Assembly (NCBI GenBank): GCA_902768735.1
Contig: CACXMK010000002.1
Coordinates: forward strand, 47,059-111,058
Length of the DNA: 64,000 bases
DNA from: an uncultured Lachnospiraceae bacterium
Lineage (GTDB): Bacteria; Bacillota; Clostridia; Lachnospirales; Lachnospiraceae
Direction of reading: 5' to 3'
Made by a program: the position numbers and the translations under genes
Part shown: positions 8,278-16,085 of the stretch, piece by piece
Layout: each line of letters starts with the position of its first letter
Numbering within the stretch: position 1 is the stretch's first letter
Notes under the pieces: model-generated
Database searches by the model: none
Told to the model about the DNA's origin: nothing
What the model saw: only the letters and a program-made list of their open reading frames with translations

Positions 8278-10536
8278 TTGAAAAGAGGTTTAGCAGTATT
8301 GCTCGCGGCGGTATTAGCTTTTTCGACCATTCCGGCGACAGCATTGGCAGCGGAAGCAGCCGATCTGACCGCACAGGAGGAGATTGCCGCAGAAGAAGAG
8401 ACAGATTCTGAGGAAGAGTATTCCGACGAAGTATCAGCAGATGAGACTGACGGCAGCGAAGCCTATGCAGCAGAGATCAGCGGTGACGAGACAAATGAGG
8501 GCGCGACTGTTTCCGACGGAACAGGCACCGAAGAGATCGCTGATGAGACAGATCCTGAGGAACTGACAGGCGATGAGGCAGACGCAGACGGGACTGAGCT
8601 CTCCGGGGAAGCGTCTGAAGACGGAAAGACAGCTGAAGCAGCAGCGGAGATCGAAGAGGAAACCGTAGAAGAGGTTTCTGCGGAAGATGCGGCTGATGCA
8701 GTCCCTGCTGAGGAAGACCTTGTGATCGAAGAGCCTATCACAGCGGAGACTTCTGCCGAGGCAATGGCAGCTGCTAACGGCTGGAAGAAAGAAGGCAGCA
8801 GCTGGTATTACTACGAGAACGGAAAGAAGAAGACCGGATTCATTACTTATGGCGGCCACAGATTCTATCTGATGGACAAAAAGTATAGCGGCTATACCGC
8901 TGACAAGCAGGGTCAGATGCTGACAGGTCTGCGCACGATCAACGGCGCCAAGTACTATTTTGCCGAGACCGGATCTTCACCCGGAGCATCCCTCGGCGCA
9001 AGGCTGACCGGATTCCGCAAGGTCAACGGGAGCATGCGCTATTTTGCGGGAAGCACGCTGACCAGCCCCAGCCTTTCGACCGGCAAGATGGTGACCGGAA
9101 AAGCGGTGATTTCAGGCAACACTTACCTGTTCGGCAGCAGCGGTGCCATGCAGACCGGCTTCAAGAAGATAGGAAGCTATACATATTACTTCATCGATGA
9201 GGAGTATTCCCAGTATACGGCTGCCAAACGCGGCAGAATGGTTTCCGGATTCAAGACGATCGGCGGCAAAGTACTCTATTTCATGGATTCCAAGGCAAGC
9301 AATTACAACAGTGCTTACAAGGGAAGATGGATGACCGGTTATGTTACGATCGGCGGAATGACCTTCTATTTTGCGGACAGCAAGTGGTCGAATTATACCA
9401 CGGCCAAAAAGGGCATGAGGCTGACGGGATGGAATAAGGTCAACAATCTGAGATGCTATTTCATGGATGACCGGAGCGCCGACTATGTCGCGGCGGATAA
9501 GGGCAGGGTCATCGAAGGTCTCAGGACCGTGAGCGGCGCGAAGTACTACTTCGGCAGCAAAGGAGAAAGCAAGACCGGATGGCAGACGATCAACGGAAGC
9601 AAGTACTATTTCGCTGATAGCGAGGTGAAGGGCTTCAAGGATTCCGATCTTGGCAAGATGCTCAAGGGCTTTAAGTATATCGGCGGAAAGAAGTATTACT
9701 TTAACAGCGACGGAAAACTTAAGAGGACCGGCGGCGCGGCAGACATCAATGGCAAAATGTACTATATCGGCGATGACGGCGTGATCGTCACGAAGACGGG
9801 ATGGCTCCAGGTCGGAAGCACGTATTACTACGTAAAAGATTCGGAAGGTATCCTTGCAACCGGATGGCTGTACCTTGGCAGCGCAACATACTATCTGGAC
9901 AAGTCCACTGCGAAGATGGCCAAAGGCCTTAAGTCCGTCAACGGAACGCTTTATTTCTTCTCGGTCAACGGACAGCTCGCGTCGACGAAGGGATGGAAGT
10001 CGTTCGAAGGCAATGATCATTATACCTACACGTACAGTGACGGCAGGGTCGCGGTGAATACCGAGATCGACGGATACAGGATCGGCTCGGACGGCCGTGC
10101 GACTCTCCTGGATCCCGGCAGGATCATGGATAACAAGGCGAACGGCTTATACAGCAACACCAATTATCTGATCCTTGTCAATAAGAGTACGCACAGGATC
10201 GGTGTCTACAAGGGAAGCCAGTATAACTGGACCCGCAAGACCTATGAGCCGTGCTCAACCGGTTCGTCAAGCACGCCGACGATCGAAGGCACCTTTACGA
10301 CTTCCAGCGGCGCCCAGTCTGACAGTTCCAGTTCTTACACACACTGGTATCTCACAGATTTCGGTCAGGGCTGCTCGATCTGGTCCGTACCCTGCTATAA
10401 GGGAACAAAGACTGTCGCGAACAGCACGCTGGGCGTGAACAATGACAATCTCGGATGCATCAGAGTATCGCTTGATACCGCTGAATGGCTTTGGGACGCG
10501 ATCCCGAACGGGACAAAGATCGTGGTTTACGAGTAA
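8278..10536 (+). CDS. Secreted cell-wall binding protein with degenerate YkuD domain (paralogue 1)
   Basis: A 752-residue protein starting with TTG (ribosome site AAAGGAGG at 8262-8269). Residues 1-24 are a signal peptide ending ALA. Residues ~25-165 are an acidic Glu/Thr/Ala-rich stalk. Residues ~166-620 are about 20 aromatic cell-wall or glucan-binding repeats of PF01473/PF19127 type (GW...ING..YYF). Residues ~625-752 are a YkuD (L,D-transpeptidase) domain. The YkuD motif is altered: where its paralogues read SHGC, this protein reads NLGC (Leu725, Cys727), and the second histidine, upstream in the domain, is Trp. The catalytic cysteine remains. It may have lost transpeptidase activity and act as a wall-binding protein only. 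The domain sequence and order make the family call secure; activity is inferred. Confidence 0.88.
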   Translation: MKRGLAVLLAAVLAFSTIPATALAAEAADLTAQEEIAAEEETDSEEEYSDEVSADETDGSEAYAAEISGDETNEGATVSDGTGTEEIADETDPEELTGDEADADGTELSGEASEDGKTAEAAAEIEEETVEEVSAEDAADAVPAEEDLVIEEPITAETSAEAMAAANGWKKEGSSWYYYENGKKKTGFITYGGHRFYLMDKKYSGYTADKQGQMLTGLRTINGAKYYFAETGSSPGASLGARLTGFRKVNGSMRYFAGSTLTSPSLSTGKMVTGKAVISGNTYLFGSSGAMQTGFKKIGSYTYYFIDEEYSQYTAAKRGRMVSGFKTIGGKVLYFMDSKASNYNSAYKGRWMTGYVTIGGMTFYFADSKWSNYTTAKKGMRLTGWNKVNNLRCYFMDDRSADYVAADKGRVIEGLRTVSGAKYYFGSKGESKTGWQTINGSKYYFADSEVKGFKDSDLGKMLKGFKYIGGKKYYFNSDGKLKRTGGAADINGKMYYIGDDGVIVTKTGWLQVGSTYYYVKDSEGILATGWLYLGSATYYLDKSTAKMAKGLKSVNGTLYFFSVNGQLASTKGWKSFEGNDHYTYTYSDGRVAVNTEIDGYRIGSDGRATLLDPGRIMDNKANGLYSNTNYLILVNKSTHRIGVYKGSQYNWTRKTYEPCSTGSSSTPTIEGTFTTSSGAQSDSSSSYTHWYLTDFGQGCSIWSVPCYKGTKTVANSTLGVNNDNLGCIRVSLDTAEWLWDAIPNGTKIVVYE

Positions 10537-10584
10537 TTATCAGTCATCTTATCAGTCATCTAATGTAATTTACGTCTCAAACAG

Positions 10585-10612
10585 GCGGGCGGGTCTTTAC
10601 CCGCCCGCTCTT
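10585..10612 (+). terminator. GC-rich terminator-like hairpin between paralogues 1 and 2
   Basis: GCGGGCGGGT (10585-10594) pairs perfectly with ACCCGCCCGC (10599-10608) over a CTTT loop and is followed by TCTTTC. The stem is strong and the T-tract short, so termination is likely but may be partial. Confidence 0.7.
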
Positions 10613-10637
10613 TCACCCCATAAGAAGGAGCAGAAAA

Positions 10638-12584
10638 TTGACGAAACGCAGGCTGGCAATTTTATTGGCGTTCATGATCACTGCCTCGGCAGTTCCCGCA
10701 GCGGGAGTAACTGCGGCAGAAGCGGCCCCGGAGGGAACGACCGGCGGGAGCGCGATTGAGAGGATGACGGAAACCGGCAGTATGACCGAAGAAGAGGAGA
10801 CCGCTGCTGATACCGAAGAGGAGATCCCCGCAGATTCAGGCAGCACGACCGGAGAAGAAGAGACTGCTGCTGATACGGAAGAGGAGTTTTCTGCGGAAGC
10901 CGGCAGTACGACCGAAGAGGCGGAGACCGCTGCTGATACCGAAGAGGAGATCTCCGCAGAGACAGGCAGCACGACCGGAGAAGAAGAGACTGCTGCTGAT
11001 ACGGAAGAGGAGTTTTCTGTGGAAGCCGGCAGTACGACCGAAGAGGCGGAGATCGTTGCGGATACCGAAGAGAAGATCTCCGCAGAGACAGGCAGCACGA
11101 CCGCAGAAACGGAGATCGCGGCAGAGACAGAGCCGGGGACGGAAGAGATGATGATCGAAGAGCCGGTTGTCCAGGAGGCTTCCGTGGAGGCGAAAGCCGC
11201 GGTCAACAGCTTTGTCCATGTCAACGGAAAAAAGTATTACTACGACGCGGAGGGCAAACTGCTCTCGGATCAGTGGCTGACTTTCGGAGATTTTACCTAT
11301 TATATCGGTGCGGACGGCGCGGCATATACGGGATTTAAGAAGATCGGCGGCAGAACGTATTACTTCAAGGACAGCAGAGGGAGCACTAAATACCCTGTCG
11401 GCGCAATGGAATTGGGATGGCAGAAGATCAACGGCATGAAGTTCTACTTTGCGGACAGCGGCTATCCCGCGATCGGCAACAACTATCCCGGTGCGATGCT
11501 CACCGGCTGGAGAAGGATCGACGGGGAGATGTATTACTTCGCGGATTCCCTCTATCCGTCGGCAAACCGCGGAAGGATGATGGACGGCTGGAGAACGATC
11601 AGCGGGCGCAAGTACTATTTTGGCACAGACGGCATCCGCAGGACCGGGTTCCAGAAGATCAACGGCAAAACATACTATTTTATTGACTCGAAGTATTCTG
11701 AATACACCTCTGCCAAACAGGGGATCATGCTCAAGGCGGTCAAGAAGATAGGCGGCAAGTACTATTTCTTTAGCGAGTTTGGCGTGATGAAGACCGGCTG
11801 GATCCGCTACAGCAATGTGATGGGATATTATAACACGGACGGAACGGCTGCCTCCGGCTGGCGCGCGAGAGGGGATGACTGGTACTATCTCAAAGAGAAT
11901 GGAATTGCTTTTACCGGTTGGCTGAAGCTCGGATCAGACTCGATCTTCTATATGAAGAGAGCGGAGAGCGGCAGAATGGTGGACGAGCCCCAGGTCATGA
12001 GCAACGGGAAGCTGTACTTCTTCGATGAAGATGGCCGCAGGGCGACATCGACCGGATGGAGGCACTACGGGAAGTATTATTACTATACCTATTCGAACGG
12101 AACCTGCGCGGTCAGCACGACGATCGACGGCGTGTGGCTTGATGAGAACGGCCGGACTGAGCTGACTGCGATGGACATCAAGGCGCAGGGGTATTACAGC
12201 AGCACTAACTACCTGATCCTGGTCGACAGGAGTATCCATAAGGTCGGCATCTATAAAGGAAGACAGGGAAACTGGATCAATATCAAGCGGTGGTCCTGTG
12301 GAGACGGTAAGCCTTCGACACCGACGATCGAGGGAACGTTTACGGTCGGGATCAAACTCTGGTATTTCGATTCGGGCTCGGCCAGGTGCTGGTTTGCCAC
12401 ACAATTCTGCGGCAACTACCTGTTTCATTCTGTTCTTTATTACCAGGATTCCTACCCGGCAGACGTAATGGACGGAACGCTGGGCGCCGGTGTTTCCCAT
12501 GGCTGCGTGCGGCTGGAAGTATCTAACGCGCGGTGGATCTATGACAATATCCCGGGGGGAACAAAGGTCGTCGTATACCATTAA
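10638..12584 (+). CDS. Secreted L,D-transpeptidase with cell-wall binding repeats (paralogue 2)
   Basis: A 648-residue protein with a TTG start (AAGGAG at 10624-10629). A signal peptide of about 26 residues is followed by an acidic stalk made of five 21-residue repeats, then about 12 cell-wall binding repeats (residues ~195-510) and a C-terminal YkuD domain (~520-648). Here the catalytic motif is intact: SHGC with His621 and Cys623, and an upstream FHS histidine. YkuD enzymes form 3-3 crosslinks in peptidoglycan or attach proteins to it, using Cys as nucleophile. Same architecture and signal-peptide start as its two neighbours, so the three arose by tandem duplication. The repeats resemble those that bind choline-substituted teichoic acid in pneumococcus. 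Confidence 0.9.
   Translation: MTKRRLAILLAFMITASAVPAAGVTAAEAAPEGTTGGSAIERMTETGSMTEEEETAADTEEEIPADSGSTTGEEETAADTEEEFSAEAGSTTEEAETAADTEEEISAETGSTTGEEETAADTEEEFSVEAGSTTEEAEIVADTEEKISAETGSTTAETEIAAETEPGTEEMMIEEPVVQEASVEAKAAVNSFVHVNGKKYYYDAEGKLLSDQWLTFGDFTYYIGADGAAYTGFKKIGGRTYYFKDSRGSTKYPVGAMELGWQKINGMKFYFADSGYPAIGNNYPGAMLTGWRRIDGEMYYFADSLYPSANRGRMMDGWRTISGRKYYFGTDGIRRTGFQKINGKTYYFIDSKYSEYTSAKQGIMLKAVKKIGGKYYFFSEFGVMKTGWIRYSNVMGYYNTDGTAASGWRARGDDWYYLKENGIAFTGWLKLGSDSIFYMKRAESGRMVDEPQVMSNGKLYFFDEDGRRATSTGWRHYGKYYYYTYSNGTCAVSTTIDGVWLDENGRTELTAMDIKAQGYYSSTNYLILVDRSIHKVGIYKGRQGNWINIKRWSCGDGKPSTPTIEGTFTVGIKLWYFDSGSARCWFATQFCGNYLFHSVLYYQDSYPADVMDGTLGAGVSHGCVRLEVSNARWIYDNIPGGTKVVVYH
10797..11111 (+). repeat. 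In-frame 63-bp tandem repeat, five copies
   Basis: Five consecutive 63-bp units encode 21-residue blocks of the form ETAADTEEE-x-SAE-x-GSTT-xxx. Copies 1 and 3 resemble each other (ISAETGSTTGEE type), as do 2 and 4 (FSVEAGSTTEEA type), so the array also reads as a 126-bp higher-order repeat. Long identical DNA stretches between copies make length variation of the stalk by recombination or slippage likely. Confidence 0.8.
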
Positions 12585-12790
12585 ATTTCGGCAATAAATC
12601 TGTGAAAAACGAAAATAAAGACAGAATACGAAAAAACAGGAGGAAATCCGAAAGCAAAAAAGTCAAAATTTCGAAGAATTGGAGTAGATTTCTTCTGAAA
12701 CATAGTGTAGTATATAGGGTGCAATTATAATTTTTAACATTTGTAATTATTTCGTAACAATCGTTATGGAGAATCACGAGAGGAGACAGA
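12585..12790 (+). promoter_or_regulatory. AT-rich gap before paralogue 3
   Basis: This 206-base gap is much more AT-rich than its surroundings. A TATAAT word lies at 12726-12731, with no convincing -35 box at the right distance. No terminator hairpin was found for paralogue 2. The gap probably holds the promoter and a 5' leader of about 50 bases for the next gene, whose ribosome site is GAGGAG at 12780-12785. Confidence 0.4.
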
Positions 12791-14680
12791 ATGAAACGCA
12801 GATTAGCAGTTTTCTTGGCGCTGACCCTTACGTTTGCGTCCCTTTCTCCTGCAGGAGCGATGGCAGCTGAGGCAGAACAGCAGCAGGAGCAGATCGTTGC
12901 GGAAGTCGCAGAGACGGAAGAGACGATTGAAGAAACAGAGCAGGAAGAAACTGCCGAAGAGAACGAGAACGAGGAAACAACACAGGAAGGAACAACTGTC
13001 GAGAACGCATCGGAAGTCGAGGCAACGGAAACCGTGCAGGGAGAGGATGCGCTGACAGAAGAACAGACAGAAGAACAGACAGAAGAACAGATAACTGAGC
13101 AGGCGGAAGAGGCTGTGACCGCAGCTACATCCGAGGTGGCGGCAGAAGAAGAGCCCGCTCCCGCTCAGGAGGAGACTCCTGCTGAGGGGACCACAGAAGA
13201 GGCAGCTCTGATCGAGGAAGAGATCGTTGAAGAGACTGTCAATGAGGCTGTGGGAAAAGTCAGCGATTTCTGGAGAGCTCCGGACGGAAAGCGGTACTAC
13301 TTCAACGAGAAAGGCGTAAAAGCTCTTGGCCTTGGATGGCTTACCCACACGGATGGCAACACCTATTACATCGGTGAGGACGGTGCTGCTTACGAAGGAT
13401 TCAAGAAGATCGACGGCAAGACCTATTACTTCTGGGACAGCCGCTGCAAGAAGAAGATGCCGCAGGGCACGATGATGACCGGATGGCAGCAGATCAGCGG
13501 GAAGAAGTTCTTCTTTGCGGATCACCGTTATACGGCGTTTAACACCGGCGTAATGCTGACGGGCTGGAGAAAGATCCAGGGGAACATGTATTTCTTCGCA
13601 AACAACCAGTATCCTTCCGTGTCAGCAGGTACCATGATGACCGATTGGAGAACGATCGGCGGCCGTAAGTATTATTTTGGCTCCGACGGTATCCGCAGGA
13701 CCGGTTTCCAGGAGATCAACGGCAAGACATACTATTTCGTTGACAGGAAGTATTCCGAATACACCTCCAGCAAAGAGGGTATCATGCTGACTTACAGCAA
13801 GAAGATCGGCGGCAAGTATTACTTCTTTACCCAGTACGGCATCATGAAGGCTCACTGCTGGGTAAGGCACAACGGCCTTCTCGGCTATTTCCATAAAGAC
13901 GGAACTGCTATGGTCGGCTGGAAAGAGCGTGAAGAAAACGAATGGTATTATCTGAAAGAAAACGGTTTCGCTAAGACCGGCTGGCTTAAACTGGGAGACG
14001 ATTCCATCTTCTACCTCAAGGGCGCGCTCGGCGGCAGAATGCTCAACGAACCCACTGTCATGAGCGACGGCAAACTCTACTTCTTTGACGTGGACGGCTA
14101 CCGCGCTACGACAAAGGGCTGGAAGAGCAATGGAGACTACTATTACTATACATATGCGAACGGCACCTGCGCGGTAAATAAGGTGATCGAAGGAATTCAG
14201 CTGGATGAATTTGGCAGAACCACGATGACCAAAATGGATATGAAGGCACAGGGCTATTCCAGTAATACCAACTATCTGATCCTTGTCGATAAGTCTACTT
14301 TCACTGTCTGTGTCTACAAGGGAAAGAAGGGAGCATGGGTAAGGATCAAGGGCGAGTGGCGCTGCACGCACGGCGGAAGCAACACTCCTGAAGGCGAGAA
14401 GACGCTCGTCGGAAAGCTGACGAAGAGAAGCGAGACATGGGGCTGGGGCGATTTCCAGTACTCAAGTTGTGCATTCTGCTATGAACTTTCTTCCGGCAAC
14501 TTCTTCCATACGATTTTGTTTGAAAAGGGATCCAGGGGGAATCCTTATAATCTGACACCTATGGACCCTGATCTTGGCAGGGACTATTCTCACGGCTGCA
14601 TCAGGCTTCCTGTCAATCAAGCCGAGTGGATTTGGGACAATATCCCGAAGGGAACCAAGGTCGTCGTTTACAGATCCTGA
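12791..14680 (+). CDS. Secreted L,D-transpeptidase with cell-wall binding repeats (paralogue 3)
   Basis: A 629-residue protein with an ATG start. Signal peptide residues 1-25 (cleavage near AMA-AEA), an acidic Glu/Gln/Thr-rich stalk to about 150 with short EEQT repeats, about 12 cell-wall binding repeats (~155-490), and a YkuD domain (~500-629) with an intact catalytic motif SHGC (His601, Cys603) and an upstream FFH histidine. It is closest to paralogue 2: the repeat blocks align one to one (for example the block after GIRRTGFQ). The predicted role is peptidoglycan crosslinking or anchoring at the cell surface, positioned by the repeats. A strong terminator follows. Confidence 0.9.
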   Translation: MKRRLAVFLALTLTFASLSPAGAMAAEAEQQQEQIVAEVAETEETIEETEQEETAEENENEETTQEGTTVENASEVEATETVQGEDALTEEQTEEQTEEQITEQAEEAVTAATSEVAAEEEPAPAQEETPAEGTTEEAALIEEEIVEETVNEAVGKVSDFWRAPDGKRYYFNEKGVKALGLGWLTHTDGNTYYIGEDGAAYEGFKKIDGKTYYFWDSRCKKKMPQGTMMTGWQQISGKKFFFADHRYTAFNTGVMLTGWRKIQGNMYFFANNQYPSVSAGTMMTDWRTIGGRKYYFGSDGIRRTGFQEINGKTYYFVDRKYSEYTSSKEGIMLTYSKKIGGKYYFFTQYGIMKAHCWVRHNGLLGYFHKDGTAMVGWKEREENEWYYLKENGFAKTGWLKLGDDSIFYLKGALGGRMLNEPTVMSDGKLYFFDVDGYRATTKGWKSNGDYYYYTYANGTCAVNKVIEGIQLDEFGRTTMTKMDMKAQGYSSNTNYLILVDKSTFTVCVYKGKKGAWVRIKGEWRCTHGGSNTPEGEKTLVGKLTKRSETWGWGDFQYSSCAFCYELSSGNFFHTILFEKGSRGNPYNLTPMDPDLGRDYSHGCIRLPVNQAEWIWDNIPKGTKVVVYRS

Positions 14681-14723
14681 TACTGACAGGACGTTAGATA
14701 CAGGAATCCCATGACGGAATCGG

Positions 14724-14758
14724 GACCTCCGGCACAAAAAAGTGCCGGAGGTCTTTTT
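14724..14758 (+). terminator. Intrinsic terminator after paralogue 3
   Basis: GACCTCCGGCAC (14724-14735) pairs perfectly with GTGCCGGAGGTC (14742-14753) over an A6 loop and is followed by T5. This ends the transpeptidase group. Confidence 0.93.
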
Positions 14759-14770
14759 GACGGGTCCATA

Positions 14771-14799
14771 TTGGCGCGCGCGCGAGGATTCGGTATAAT
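14771..14799 (+). promoter_or_regulatory. Promoter of rmlB
   Basis: TTGGCG (14771-14776), 17-base spacer, TATAAT (14794-14799). The spacer begins with an uninterrupted run of alternating C and G (14774-14784), unusual for a promoter spacer. The rmlB start is 46 bases downstream of the -10 box. Confidence 0.7.
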
Positions 14800-14844
14800 G
14801 AAGGGAAGCTGAAAAAGCTGACGAATAAGACTAAGGAGACAGAC

Positions 14845-15864
14845 ATGAATATCATCGTGACCGGAGGAGCCGGCTTTATCGGTTCCAATTTTATTTTTTA
14901 TATGCTAAAGGAACATCCGCAAGACAGGATAATCTGTGTGGACAGCCTCACCTACGCCGGAAACCTTTCCACACTGGAAAGCGTGCTGGAAAATTCGCAG
15001 TTTCGCTTTGTTAAGCTGGATATTCGTGACAGGAAAGGCGTGAACCGCTTGTTTGAAGAGGAGCATCCTGAGGTCGTTGTCAATTTCGCTGCGGAGTCTC
15101 ACGTGGACCGCTCAATCGAAAACCCGGGGATCTTCCTGGAGACCAATATCTTGGGGACGGCAGTGCTCATGGACGCCTGCAGGAAGTACGGGATTGAAAG
15201 ATTCCATCAGGTCTCGACTGACGAGGTGTACGGGGATCTTCCGCTTGACAGACCGGATCTGTTCTTCACCGAGGAGACGCCCATCCACACGAGCAGTCCT
15301 TATAGCACGTCGAAAGCGTCCGCGGACCTTCTGGTGCTCGCGTACCACAGAACGTACGGGCTGCCGGTGACCATCAGCCGCTGTTCGAACAATTACGGGC
15401 CTTATCAGTTCCCGGAGAAGCTGATCCCGCTGATGATCGCCAACGCGCTCCATGACCAGCCACTTCCCGTTTACGGAGAAGGCATAAACGTCAGGGACTG
15501 GCTGTATGTGGAGGATCACTGCAAGGCAATCGATCTGATCCTGCGTAGAGGCCGCGTCGGAGAAGTCTACAATATCGGCGGGCACAACGAGATGAGGAAT
15601 ATCGACATTGTAAAGCTCATCTGTGCGGAACTTGGCAAGCCGGAGAGCCTGATCACCTTTGTGACAGATCGCAAGGGTCACGACCAGCGCTATGCGATCG
15701 ACCCGGCGAAGATCCACGCGGAACTGGGGTGGCTTCCCGAGACGATGTTTAAAGATGGCATCAAAAAAACTATTAGCTGGTATCTGGACAACCAGGAATG
15801 GTGGGAGACGATCCGCTCGGGCGAATACCAGACGTACTACGAGAAGATGTACGGAAATCGGTAA
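14845..15864 (+). CDS. rmlB: dTDP-glucose 4,6-dehydratase
   Basis: A 339-residue extended short-chain dehydrogenase of the expected length. The NAD-binding TGGAGFIGSN sits at residues 6-15, the catalytic triad region STDEVYGD holds the Thr-Asp-Glu signature typical of RmlB, and the YSTSK motif provides the Tyr and Lys. It converts dTDP-glucose to dTDP-4-keto-6-deoxyglucose, the branch point to dTDP-rhamnose (RmlC, RmlD) or to dTDP-4-amino sugars (an aminotransferase). Both branches are represented in the window: an aminotransferase at 18319-19479 and RmlD at 29124-30035. RmlA and RmlC are not in the window. Ribosome site AAGGAGA before ATG 14845; own promoter and terminator, so monocistronic. 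Confidence 0.95.
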   Translation: MNIIVTGGAGFIGSNFIFYMLKEHPQDRIICVDSLTYAGNLSTLESVLENSQFRFVKLDIRDRKGVNRLFEEEHPEVVVNFAAESHVDRSIENPGIFLETNILGTAVLMDACRKYGIERFHQVSTDEVYGDLPLDRPDLFFTEETPIHTSSPYSTSKASADLLVLAYHRTYGLPVTISRCSNNYGPYQFPEKLIPLMIANALHDQPLPVYGEGINVRDWLYVEDHCKAIDLILRRGRVGEVYNIGGHNEMRNIDIVKLICAELGKPESLITFVTDRKGHDQRYAIDPAKIHAELGWLPETMFKDGIKKTISWYLDNQEWWETIRSGEYQTYYEKMYGNR

Positions 15865-15876
15865 GAGGATAATAAG

Positions 15877-15910
15877 AAAAAGACCGGCTTTTCAGTGAGC
15901 CGGTCTTTTT
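15877..15910. terminator. Bidirectional terminator between rmlB and the minus-strand sugar genes
   Basis: AAAAAGACCGGCT (15877-15889) pairs perfectly with AGCCGGTCTTTTT (15898-15910). The A-tract on one side and T-tract on the other allow termination in both directions, which suits the convergent genes. Confidence 0.93.
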
Positions 15911-15914
15911 ACAT

Positions 15915-16085
15915 TTACGCAGAAGTCCGTAAGAGGATCACGAAGAGAATAACGATCGCTGCGCCCAGTGCACGGCGGCAGGACACCTTCTCCTTCAGGA
16001 GGCGGACACCCATGACAAAGAACCAAACGAAACCGGTCACAGGTATCAGGACGGCAAGGCAGAACCTGTTTACTCCCAGATCAGG
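15915..16085 (-). pseudogene. C-terminal remnant of a small EamA/DMT-family transporter
   Basis: On the minus strand a frame ending at TAA (15915-15917) encodes about 55 residues with two hydrophobic helices separated by LLKEKVSCRRALGAA, the pattern of the last half of EamA or ArnE/ArnF-like small transporters (helix, short charged loop with E/K and R, small-residue helix). The frame has no proper start: upstream it runs into the 3' end of the ATP-grasp gene, one frame off, and the first two helices are absent. Aminosugar clusters that have an aminotransferase, polyprenyl glycosyltransferase and ATP-grasp gene often carry such a transporter, so this looks like a decayed fourth gene. A functional mini-protein starting at an internal GTG or ATG is possible but less likely. 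Confidence 0.5.

Noticed and set aside
6986-8374. A 462-codon minus-strand frame over telA
   Set aside because: Composition is His/Leu/Arg-rich shadow sequence opposite a recognised TelA gene; no domain or start signal.
8760-9990. Regularly spaced similar DNA blocks that might suggest a CRISPR or recombination cassette
   Set aside because: They are the coding units of the aromatic wall-binding repeats, in frame, with irregular spacing and no constant repeat sequence.
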